Of a stretch of 64,000 nucleotides of DNA, positions 1 through 10,600 are shown piece after piece (within the stretch, counting starts at the first letter, position 1; each line of letters starts with the position of its first letter). A model generated the notes under the pieces. It was not told the DNA's origin. It was given only the letters and a program-made list of their open reading frames with translations, and made no database searches. Source of the stretch: Acanthopleura granulata (Eukaryota > Mollusca > Polyplacophora > Chitonida > Chitonidae); the NCBI GenBank assembly GCA_016165875.1, contig JABBOT010000080.1:2263205-2327204 (forward strand), given 5' to 3'. The position numbers and the translations under genes are program-made.

Positions 1-4
1 ATCG

Positions 5-214
5 GTGAGGGAGGCCGAGGAAATCCCTGAACGAAAAATTAAGAAAGAGGTCAGCCTTGGGCGCGTTGCAGGCCCTTTCCCATCTAGGCCTATATCAACG
101 CTCCGCATTTCACCCATAGAACTAGTCCGAATGAAATCACCAGGAGAATTTAGGCTAATTCACCACCTTTCTTACCCCATGGGAGCATCTCTGAATGATT
201 TTATAGGCCGGTGA
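5..214 (+). pseudogene. Fragment of DIRS-like reverse transcriptase
   Basis: An open frame enters from the left edge and stops at 212-214. It reads GRVAGPF...LRISPIELV...SPGEFRLIHHLSYP.GASLNDFI, the block at the start of the reverse transcriptase domain in DIRS/Ngaro-type tyrosine-recombinase retroelements. No matching frame follows the stop, so the copy is truncated here; the rest may lie outside the window. Assignment to DIRS rather than another class is by motif memory. Confidence 0.6.
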
Positions 215-304
215 CTGTCTTTCTGTGTAAAAACCCAGAGGACGATCGGTGCATATAATCTAACTTATAAGGATCAGTTTGGCCTTTTGTTAATAATTGG
301 AATG

Positions 305-655
305 AATGAATGAATGCTTATTGTTTAACGCCCTACTAAAGAATATTTCACTTATACGAAGGCAGTGTCTCCTTGGTGGAGGACGGATTTCCACCCTATC
401 TTTTATCTGGTGCTGCCTCACCGAAACGACTTGCAAGAAGTCTCGTTGTCTTTAAGAAGACACCCAACAAGCCCCCTCAACCGGTCACATCATACTGACA
501 CCGGGCCGACCAGTCCACCTCGTATCCTCTTATTGCTGAGCGCCTAGCGAGGAAGCAGGATGTACCATTTTTTATAGCCTTTGCTATGATCCGACCCAGG
601 TTTGAACCCAAATCTCCCCGTCCGAAAGCGGACACTCTACCAACTGCGCTATCGG
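305..655 (-). mobile_element. SINE, family B, with target-site duplication
   Basis: Read on the minus strand it starts with a tRNA-like head: A-box-like TAGCGCAGTTGGTAGAG and B-box GGTTCAAACC. A core follows (CTGGTCGGCCCGGTGTCAGT) and a 3' end GTATAAGTGAAATATTCTT, finishing in ATTC repeats. Likely duplications TAATAATTGGAATG (291-304) and TAATAATTTGAGTG (656-669) flank it, 12 of 14 identical. Confidence 0.8.
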
Positions 656-669
656 TAATAATTTGAGTG

Positions 670-1762
670 TGGTGAACCGAGGTAGGGAATTGAAACGAGG
701 AGTCCACCGGAGTTTAACCCCGGGGAATCCAGTAGAGCTGGCGCGTCAGGGCAATTTTTTCGACAGCCAGCAATAGGTTTTTGTCTTACCCATGAAAGCC
801 CAATGTAATTACAAACATGTTTTGATATTATCAGAATAAGCCGTGGCCATTTTCTTCCATATCTGATGTGTTTTGTGTTTTTCCTTTGTATTTAAATATG
901 TAAGTTATGCGGGTAATATCCTTGTCAATGCAGGTCCTTGAACGCACACTAGTGCGGTGCGCATGCGGAGTGCCATTGTTCTTGCCTCGAATTATTTACT
1001 TAGGTATTACCACTTGATGATCACTACAAATCTAAATTTGCTCAAGATTCGAGAGCAGGCTTGTCACTTGGGAACTGTTTCACAATTGCTCTCTGAGGTT
1101 TAAAGCTTAACTGAGATACTTTTATGCCATTTCTTGCCATAAAATAAGACAATGAGTATAATGCAATAATGGACATTTCAACAGTATAATTGTGGACACC
1201 GTTCTGGAATTGACGCATCATTTATTACATACGTGTTTGTCTCCGACGTCATTGGAAACTGTGGACTATTTCTATTTCCAGGTAACTATCTCCCGTTAAA
1301 ATAATACACATTTTGAGAGATTGATCTGCTAACTCTGTCACTGAAACTGACCTTTGTGAATTTGATATCGGACGTGGTTTTACTGGTGGAGGGCCTCAAG
1401 TGTGATTTCAATATTTTGCTTAGTATTTAATTTCAAGATAACAATTACACAACGTGGTTTTTCATAGGTATTTCAAAAACCTTTAGAAATTAGAATCTTT
1501 CAGTAAACCTACCACCCTGAGGGCATAGGATAAAAAAAGACAGTAGACGTATTATCTCTTAGCTGGCCTACATAATCTAACACCTTAACAACACCCATTA
1601 CTAAATGTGTCAAATAACACCATAAAGGTGACTTCATGTAATATGCAAAGTATGAGTATGTAAAGTTTGAGTTAGAATGCCTACATGTTTTACCTGATTT
1701 TTATGTGATAGATTACATGTCAGATACTGGGCCTCTATAGTAGATCACTTATATAGTGTAAT
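670..1762. other. Non-coding stretch, nothing recognised
   Basis: AT-rich, no long open frame, no repeat that I can match elsewhere in the window. Confidence 0.6.
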
Positions 1763-1976
1763 AAACCAGGTGCCTCTCACCAATGCGATCGCTGTGAGCT
1801 CAAACCCAGCTCAGACTGGCATCCCCTCTGGTAGCACCTGGGAAGGGCCTCCACAAGCTGCGGATTTTCGTGGGTTTCCGACAGGCTCTGCCAGGCTTAC
1901 TCCTATCATAATGCTGGTCGCAGATGTATAAGTGAAATACTTTTGAACAAAACACGAATCAAATAAATCAATAAAT
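1763..1976 (+). mobile_element. SINE, family A, partial head
   Basis: Starts inside the tRNA-like head (AGGTGCCTCTCACCAATGCG), has the B-box region GAGCTCAAACCC and ends TATAAGTGAAATACTTTTGA...AATCAAATAAATCAATAAAT. Substitutions are many, so the copy is old. Confidence 0.75.
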
Positions 1977-4119
1977 ACGTGTCGTAATATATAACTAGTT
2001 GGAAGGTCGCTTCTCCTTCATGAAATATGAGGCCCTAATATTGTTAACAATTACTGAACACTTTTAGCACCAATCTATAAGGTGTTTTTATGGCGTAATT
2101 AATAATTTGGAATTCTGATGTAAATGGCCTTAGTTTCACATAACCATTCTGTATTCATCTTATCAATAAATCATACTTGACCCAAATCCTTCGACACGTA
2201 AAATGTGTGCCATATGTCTCACACAGCTGTGGAAGGATTTACCATTGTAACGCTAACTCGGGTAAACCATCAGCCAAGTGTTTTGTGTATTTAGCCAAAT
2301 CCTTGAGCACGATCTTTTAGAAGAACCTATCAGATTGGCTGGTGCGGTAATTATAAATTAGTAGATATATATGGTACAGATAACGAGTACTAATAAGGAG
2401 TTTCATTGTCATCATACATACATTGTTGGAATAAGAGATAGTAAATGATCAACAAGTTGTCCTATTTTGTGTCTGACACAATTTGTTTGCTGGGTTGTTT
2501 TCTGACAGAATGTGAAGTTAAGACGACTTTCTTAAATCATGTCGGAGTGGGATCTACTGTAATTGCACACTTATTAAACTATAACTGTAACATTGATTGC
2601 CATTCAGTTAATGAGCAACCAAGGACACACTGATGGGGAATACAGTTTATTCAGTGATTCAATATATCACAGAGGGATCAGTAAGGCAGCGATAATTATA
2701 TCATAGAGGATTTATGTAACAATTAAATTCTTAGATAACTTAAATTACGATCACATTTAAAATTCAACACAGGTCTATCTAGCCATAACAACCATTTAAA
2801 TGACAGTATATTCTTCTGTACGTGTTAAATCAACACATCCTCGCTCTATGTTTAACAAAAAAAGTATCCACAAGTTTCTCAATTGTCCTTGCTTTCTGGC
2901 ATTATTTTTAAACCAACAGTTTCACGTAATTTGTAACTCCAAATTGTACAATATTAACATATAATACATGAAGAATATTGAGTTGCATTACACAATCGCT
3001 CATTTCATATCATATCTTCAATGAAAAAAGTTTCAAGTCATAAACTGCGAAAATCATTTCAGAGACGGATTACTCCACAATTATACTATGAACAAGAAAA
3101 TACGAAACAAACATCGGAACATTACCATTGAAGTTTTACTGATTAGACAAATCACTACCATTACGAGTGTATAAAAATATATATCCTTATCACATTATAA
3201 TCAAATCACAACACCAGGGATGCACATTGTTCTGTGAAGAATAAACAACAACAAGGAAAGCAAAACCAGAAAAATAAATGAATAACAAATCACAAAAAGA
3301 TACGATCTTACACCTCAGCTTGAAATCTTCAGTGGGTTCATAGATCTGTCTCATTTTCATGAAGCATACTTTAAGTGTTAAGTAGTTTTTATCTAAGTCA
3401 ATTTAATGTCTTCATATCAAGCACCAATGAAAAGGTGGTTTATAGATTGGGCTATGTCCATAACAATTCGGATAATCTCCCAGAAATCACTGAAGACGCC
3501 ATATGGACTTGTTTTGGCATCAGTGTATTTGGTTCCCTTCCTCCTTCTGCGATTTCAGTAAAAAGTACCTTCTTAAAGGAGGCAGACACCAAAAAAAAAA
3601 AAAAAAAAAACTCTTGCTAAAAATCTGTGAATATTTAAGATTCTTTTTCTGACCTGACTATATTGATTTCAAATTTGGATTTTACGCTGAGACTTATTGG
3701 CCATTTATAGTATAATGTTTTTGAAAAATAATAACAGGAAGTTTTAACCGTTATTTGTGTATTATCTCCGACTGGTGGTTTAACTGCTTTACTGGTTTTA
3801 GTTTATCAGTTACGTATGACATTGCATCAACATAGATTTCACAAAAGATGCAGTTTGGGGTAAAAGAACAAAATTTTACATGATCGCATTGTCATTATAT
3901 CTCAAATATATGGCCGATATAACCCACGTTACAATCCGAACATTTCATTGCACTTTTCTCGGTGAAAAAATCTTCATGTTTCAATTAGTTCCCTGCTTTT
4001 AACCCAGTCCAGGTGACCGCGGCAAGCATCGTCTGAGCATTAAAACAAGTTTGTGGTGCAGAGTGGTAAATTATACTCTTGCTCTTAAAAACGGTTGCCA
4101 GCACTACATAATACCATTA
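1977..4119. other. Non-coding stretch
   Basis: AT-rich with short spurious frames only; the A20 run at 3591 is its only marked feature. Confidence 0.6.
3591..3610 (+). repeat. Poly-A run, 20 bp
   Basis: Uninterrupted A20. It could be the tail of a reverse-transcribed insertion, but I found no target duplication or recognisable body to its left. Confidence 0.9.
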
Positions 4120-4460
4120 TCCTGCTCCAGATATCACCGACATACACGTATTATTACAGCTATGTGGGTGTAAATAGTAGCCCGGGTTAGATATTACACA
4201 CATTTGGTCATATTCTGTTGGGTGTAAGTAATCGACTGCTTTAGACATTACAGAAATTTCGTCATATTCTGTTGGGTGTAAACAGTAGTCTGTGCTAAAT
4301 CTTAGAGACATTTGGTCATTTTGGGTGCAAATGGTAGCCGGTGCTAGACATTACGGACATTTGATTATATTTTGTTGGGAGTAAATGGTAGTCTGCGCTA
4401 GACATTTGGTAATATTCAATTTGGGTGTAAATGGTAGCCTGCGTTAGTTATTACACTTAT
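4120..4460. repeat. Minisatellite, unit about 46-55 bp
   Basis: Units begin GGGTGTAAATGGTAGYCTG at about 4165, 4220, 4273, 4323, 4377 and 4423. They share CTAGACATTAC and CATTTGGTCATATT. Weaker copies may continue to about 4560. Confidence 0.8.
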
Positions 4461-4561
4461 CTGAAGGCTGCTTACTGCAATTTTTAGCTTACATTAGTCT
4501 ATAGGCACCTTGTCAGAATGTATTGTGTCTAAACGGTAGAATGCACAACATATTACAAACA

Positions 4562-5329
4562 TTTAAACAATGTCTCCAACTGTGTAAACACTATATAGTC
4601 CAAACTATATAAATGAAACGTCAACCTCTTGCCGTTTTGAATATATAAAATATTCCTTGCTAATTTATACAACAAATATCAGATTATGTGCATAGAGAAA
4701 AATGAGTTATCTTATTTTTAACATGAATATACCATATATTTGGTCTGTTCATTGCAAGACTTTCCTTATACGGTCATCACTAAAAGTAAGAAGCGGGGAG
4801 ACTAATTGTAAAACCAAACAACAACAAAAAAAGAAATAATGCTGGTAGCTTATTTTTGAACAATTCATACATGCACGCATTTATATTGCATCATCATTTA
4901 CTTGTCAAAAAAAAAGAAAAAATCATAAACGCTTCCTTTTTTTCTTCTCTCAGAAGTTACCTGCCTTGATCTCGCTTAACATCTCATAATGTCGAGAACA
5001 TTTTTTACAAACCATGCAGTTTAGCTATTCACTTTGCAACCAAAACCTCGTTTTTAATTAGAAGTATTTTAACATAAATTTAGCTCAGAAATTTTCTCTT
5101 CTGGTCTCACAAAGCCCTACAAAATGTCGATGACCGGGTTCCACTAATGCCTGGTTTTAGATTACAAGAAACATTCATACGAAGACAGCTACACACATGG
5201 CCTTTTTTCACAAAAACTGGTTCAGACCATCTCGCCTTTCATACCGTTGTGTACTTAATAAGTGGTTGGCAAAGATATAAATGATACACAATCTACACCA
5301 AATATTCATGGACCGCTCCTCCACGATAA
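4562..5329. other. Non-coding stretch, nothing recognised
   Basis: A/T homopolymer-rich, no repeat copies seen. Confidence 0.6.
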
Positions 5330-5552
5330 AATATTTATTTACTTGATTGGTGTTTTACGCTGTAGTCAAGAATGTTTCACTTATATGACGGCCGACAGCA
5401 TTATGGTGGGAGAAAACCGGGCAGAGGCCGGGGGAAATACACGCTATGCACAGGTTGCTGGCGGACCATCCTGTATACGACCGCATTGGTGATAGACATC
5501 TGGGTCATTATACGACGCGCTAACCTTCTTGGCCAAGGAGGACCCACAATAA
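5330..5552 (-). mobile_element. SINE, family A, near full length
   Basis: Minus-strand copy. The 3' part lies at the left (TTGATTGGTGTTTTACGCTG, TTTCACTTATATGACGGCC); the tRNA-like head lies at the right (GCGCTAACCTTCTTGGCCAA on the plus strand). Confidence 0.8.
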
Positions 5553-6189
5553 TATAAGCTTTCGACAGCAAACTAATGACAGATATACAAATGACCGAAA
5601 TAAAATGACTTTCAATTCACAAAGTGAACTAAACCACATATATACAATCTGACACGGCGTGAAAGAATGCTTGCACGAGGCACAACTTTCACATGTGAAG
5701 ACTGTAAATCTTCTTATGAAGACTCCCACTGATTGCAAAGCACTTCTCACCTGTAACTTACTTTAGGGTTGTTATAGCATGGCTCTCTGAAACTAGAATT
5801 TCAGACCAAATATTTTGAAAATATGCGTGTTTTGTGTCTGATAATATTTACACCAAATTACTTTTTCACACAATTCAGGCAATGCATTGTGTTTGCAATT
5901 GTTGACCTTTATAATAGCACACTTCCAGGTTAAGATCTACATATATTAACGTGGTATTCTATATGCAATAAATAAGGTATTTTATTTTCAGCTATCGTTG
6001 TATTATTCTCCACTTCATATAACATCTAACGTTGCTACTGGCAAGTTGTATCGAACCGTTTCACAGCTGCCAATCGTGGGTAATATACCGTTATTAGCTT
6101 TGGTTTTATCCTGTGTGACTTTGGTGATATCGGCGTTACGCGCGCATTTTACACCTACAGTACTAGCTGCCATAGCAGTTCTCGTAATG

Positions 6190-6740
6190 TTACATGCATA
6201 TGCACGTTACTACCAGGGCGACACTGTACCTCGATGATTACTTGTATAGTTATGTTCATGTACATGTAACTACCATAATTTATGTATTTTTTAAATTTGA
6301 TTGGGTTTTTTTTACAGTTTGCTCAAGAATATTTCACTTATACGACGGTGGCCAGAATTATGGTGGGAGGAAACCGGACAGAGCCCGAGAGAAACCCACG
6401 ACCATGCACAGGTTACTGGCGGACCTACCCACGATAACTGCCATAACAACATGATACTTGCACAATTAGTAGTCATGACAGTTGCACGCTGGCAGCGGTT
6501 CACGCATATGCATGTAACTACCAGGGTGACGTAATACCTAGGCTACATCATTAACTGCCATGACAGTTGCTTTCTCCTAACGATATGTGCGTGTGTAGGT
6601 AACTAGCATAACAACATAATACTTCCATAACATATTTGCCATAGTAGTTCCATGTCCGTAACGTTACGTGTATGTAGGCCTACGTGTAGCTACCATGGAG
6701 ACGTACTACATACATGACTAACTGTCACTCTAGTAACCTG
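6190..6740. repeat. Degenerate tandem array interrupted by a SINE
   Basis: The motif GTAACTACCAGGGYGAC recurs in varied form at about 6206, 6264, 6513, 6598 and 6686, with TGCCATAGCAGTT-like segments between. The SINE at 6316-6434 interrupts the array. Confidence 0.6.
6316..6434 (-). mobile_element. SINE, family A, 3' half only
   Basis: Contains CTCAAGAATATTTCACTTAT and the body through GGTTACTGGCGGACCTACCC, but neither the A/AT-rich tail nor the tRNA-like head. It sits inside a degenerate tandem array that resumes on both sides. Confidence 0.75.
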
Positions 6741-7267
6741 CTCTCAACGTTACTGGTATTTAACGGGAATTCGTTGAAGGAATATTTGGCGTAAGCACAT
6801 TACAAAACTGACAAAAGCAACCCCTTTTGAAGCCTATAAAGCTGCATTTGTTTAGCTTTGGAGGAATTCATGCACTATCAGATGAGTTATACAGGCGAAA
6901 ATATATACCTTGGTAAGGAATTCTAATGATATTTAAGGTTATCTTGATGTTACCTCTTAGCCAAAAGTATCTACAGTCTATATAATCCAAATCAGATATC
7001 CAAATGGTTTGAATGTGGCATATTTCCAGACCAGCCATACAAGGTGGTTCCTTCAGACAGAACATCCGCACACAATCTGGCTGAAATGTAGCCGGCGTGG
7101 CACTGAGCCAAAATTCATTCATTCATTCAGGATATTCCACATCCTGTTTGTCAAAATGTGCACGCCTTGTTTTCTGGCAAGTTTCAAAGGACACTGCTTG
7201 AGACAAGAGAAGTGTTGAACGTAGGCGTGCCTTCTTAGGAGGAGAGGTATCTCATGTAGCTTAAATA
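6741..7267 (-). other. Downstream flank of TRPC, probable 3' UTR
   Basis: Follows the TRPC stop codon on the minus strand. No AATAAA or ATTAAA is evident on that strand here, so the 3' end of the transcript is undefined. Confidence 0.4.
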
Positions 7268-7611
7268 TTACATGGAGTTTTCTCTTCGTAATTCCTCGTG
7301 GGTTTCGGTATTTTTGTCGTCGGTGACGTCTCCCCTGTCGAAAGACGGCGTCTCTTCGGTAATGCGCTTGCGTAGCGCCGGGGAGGACATGGCCGACAGC
7401 GACGTCTGTGGTTTCACGCGAGATAGAGCCTGGGGGCCTAGCGAACCCTGAGTTTTTATCAGGGAAAACACATCTTCCCGCAGACACTGTAGCATGTGGG
7501 CGACTTTCGTCATATTCGTACCGTCACCAGTAGACTCATCCCGCACTTTCAACAAATTCAGCATTTCATATCTAAAGCTGGAAATGTCTTGTTTAATCTC
7601 CTCGAAATCGT
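7268..7611 (-). CDS. TRPC: TRPC exon 14 (coiled coil, stop codon)
   Basis: Residues 814 (split codon) to 927, stop TAA at 7270-7268. Acceptor attccag. DDFEEIKQDISSFRYEMLNL is the conserved C-terminal coiled coil that bundles the tetramer. The remaining tail, rich in Ser, Thr and charged residues, is not conserved. I saw no clear polyadenylation signal in the next few hundred bases. Confidence 0.92.
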
Positions 7612-10600
7612 CTGGAATTAGGGAAGAAAAACCAGAATTAGTTTTTAGGGTTTTAGTTTTATCTGTCTCTGTGAAAAAAATATGTATCGATATTTGGTTG
7701 CATTAAAACAGAACAATTCGTCGATTTGTTTCAATATGATGTGCTTCGTTTTGTATATGTTACAGTTTTGAAGTGTGCGAAAATATCACATCAGTTTAAT
7801 ATAACCTAGTGATATAACGAATAGAAACTTCTTTTGAGCAGAGGAAAAAGTTGAAAATTTTCGCCAGCACATAGATACGTATAGAAAATGTGGCCCACCT
7901 TCTGTAACTTCCGCTTCTCTCTCCAATTCAAATATGTACCGTTTTATAACTCTCTGCATGACTTTCTGCAAATATAGTAAATTCATGGGTTCACGATACA
8001 TAAATTTTGTTTCACTAAAGTCCATAAAAATTGTTTGCAACCTTTTTCTTGTTATTTATTTTTCCTTCTGTCACTTATGGTAAAAAAAAAACGTGTTATG
8101 GAAGTATATATACCATTGAAAGAAACGTGCGAGGCATCATGTGTTAAACATACAAATGGCCTACATATCAAGGCTAATGACAGCTGCTAGTATTGTTGCT
8201 TCCTGTAGATTTCCTTTGATCCGCGTGCCGCGTTGTTAGCTTGCCGCAGCGAAAGATCAGGCTGTAGCATTTCAACGTCGTACTTAATAATTTTTCAGTT
8301 ATATGACAAGGAGTCCTTAGAAAGAATATATATTGTGTCTTCTTATAGCAGGGTGAGTTCTTCTGGCAGGGCGAGTATACGCCGCCAAAGTGCTGCCTCC
8401 ACTGGGACATCGAAGACACCAGACATGAAGCATCTCAGTGTCGGATTGTCGCATCAGTGTGGGGTTGTCTCGTCAAGGATAGAAAGCTCCGCAGAAGCGA
8501 TGGCCATGACAGCATCTTCCTCCGTAGACTGATCAACGGGTGCGCCATAGGAAAATGCAATGTCGTATAGAATCCTACATTAGGTGTTCTTGTAGCCAAG
8601 TTTCCGTAACACAAGTACATTTAAGTTTGCTGAACCTGATCCGACCAAGGCAAAAAACCGTGGTTGTGTTCAAGAAAACCTTAATTATCCCAAACTATTT
8701 ACGTAAGAAGACAGATTATCATGACAAATCTGTCTGGGAAAAGTTGCTAAAATAGTTACATCAAAAGAGAGCATAATCCTTCTAAAAGCTCGCGAGAGGA
8801 AAACGAACTTTTGCCCTCACTGTGTAAATCTGCAAAAAGCAAAGACTGAAAGTCATCTTGTCAGTGTGAAGTAATCCATGTCTGACACCCTGACCCCTGA
8901 TTCCATCACTGTAGCCCATAATTCCGTCAACCTTGCCCTCGTGTGCCCCCGGGGGACTCAGGCTACCAACTAAGTTGAACACAAACGTATATGAAAGGCA
9001 AATTGGTATTGGTCCATGTCGCAGTATTCCAACTTCCCGCGTTAAATCTATCAGATGTAAGGCGATCTTATGCAGCTGTGACATTTCCTCGATAAATGTG
9101 AAGCAGCCCTCGTTGTAAACGATTGTTGTGATTTTACTATGGCGTAGAATTTAACCTGAGTGCACAAAGTTCAATGTAACAAAATCAAGTCATTTTCTTT
9201 TCATAATCAATTTGGATAGAATTTTTCTTAAGTAGTATGAATGCAAAATCAATCCGCAGAACTGTTTCAGCCCGAAAGAGATATTTAAATAATAAGGAGC
9301 TTAATGAATTCAGTGCACAAGAAGACCGTATTCATTCTTATAGGAGGTATCAACTGATTGATTTTAGGCATTCACATAATTATTAAACTAAAGCCCATGG
9401 TTCAACACACACGAGTTTTCATTCGTTATTTCACGGGGGTGGGGGGGGTTATAGGAACTTCGAGAAAGCTCACCTACTCCCATCACTTCCACTGATCGGG
9501 TGTGGGATACGGTATGCACAAATAGTAGACTTATAGTTTGGAAAAGGGTTTTCAAGGAATGCACGAGCATTTATACATCATACAGTCTCTACTTCCTATA
9601 AAAAGCGGAGGGCGCTAGCGCAGAGTAATGGCCCAGGAGCCTCTCACAAATGCGTTCGCTGTGAGTTCATGTCCAACTCATGCTGGTTTTCTCTCTGGCT
9701 GTAAGTGGGAAGGTCCGCCAGCCACCTGCGGATGGTTGTGTCTTTCCCCTGGGATCTGCCCCGGTTTCATCCCACCGTGGTACGAGTATATTGCTGAACA
9801 TTGCAGGCTGGTTGCTCTCGATGGTGGCACTTTTTGGTTGGGATTGATTGAGGCGCAGGCTCTTAGTCAAAACTAGAACATTCTGCTTCAAAGACCTATC
9901 ACACTCAGATGACGCTTACAGCTGCATCTCTTCGCCTCTCGAGGTTAACCTCATCCTATAAACTCGGTACTTGCCTCACATGTGTCACAAGGCCTCGCTG
10001 AAGCCATCTCTTAGAAACCGCCCTAGAAAGTCAGGACCGCTATCATTCGTACAGCCCTGAATCAACCTTAACCTCGGTTTAATTCATGTTATAAATTCAG
10101 CTTAACCTCAAGAGTTAAGCTGAACCTCATGAACTACAGACTCAGGACCTCCTTCATTGGCCCAGCCCTCATGTCTCAATAGTCAAGCTGAACCTCGTCT
10201 GCTACAGACTCACCTCATACGTCAGGACCTCCTTCGTTGGCCCAGTCCTTATGTCCACCTTATCAGCCTTGTAGGCCAGCCTTTTTGGGTCAAATACTGT
10301 GTGTTCAGTCTCTGAAGTTTCATAAGCACTGTTGTCCTACAAAGGGAACACTCATGCGTCCTGTATAATACTTTACAAAACCCAATATACATATCACCAA
10401 TAAAGTTCTGAAGTGGTAAAATAAGTATCGGTAATAAAATATACATCCTTTCAAAATGAAGTGAGACTGTCAATGAGTATATTCCACACTCTCCTCAACC
10501 AAATACCTACTCGTGACCATGTCATTACGAGCTTATGCAGGTGTTCAGACGTGAAAGTCGAGAGCATATAGGCAAGACAGTTAACAAAATGAATTTGCAT

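Noticed and set aside
477..707. tRNA gene near 590-656
   Set aside because: A- and B-box-like sequences are present, but the cloverleaf does not close and the sequence continues into a SINE core and tail.
4117..4311. Repeat-peptide gene (LHPTEYD units)
   Set aside because: The frame follows the minisatellite and breaks as soon as unit length drifts.
7119..7487. 122-codon minus-strand frame overlapping the TRPC 3' end
   Set aside because: It is a different frame over TRPC exon 14, whose own frame is fixed by the conserved coiled coil and its splice phase.
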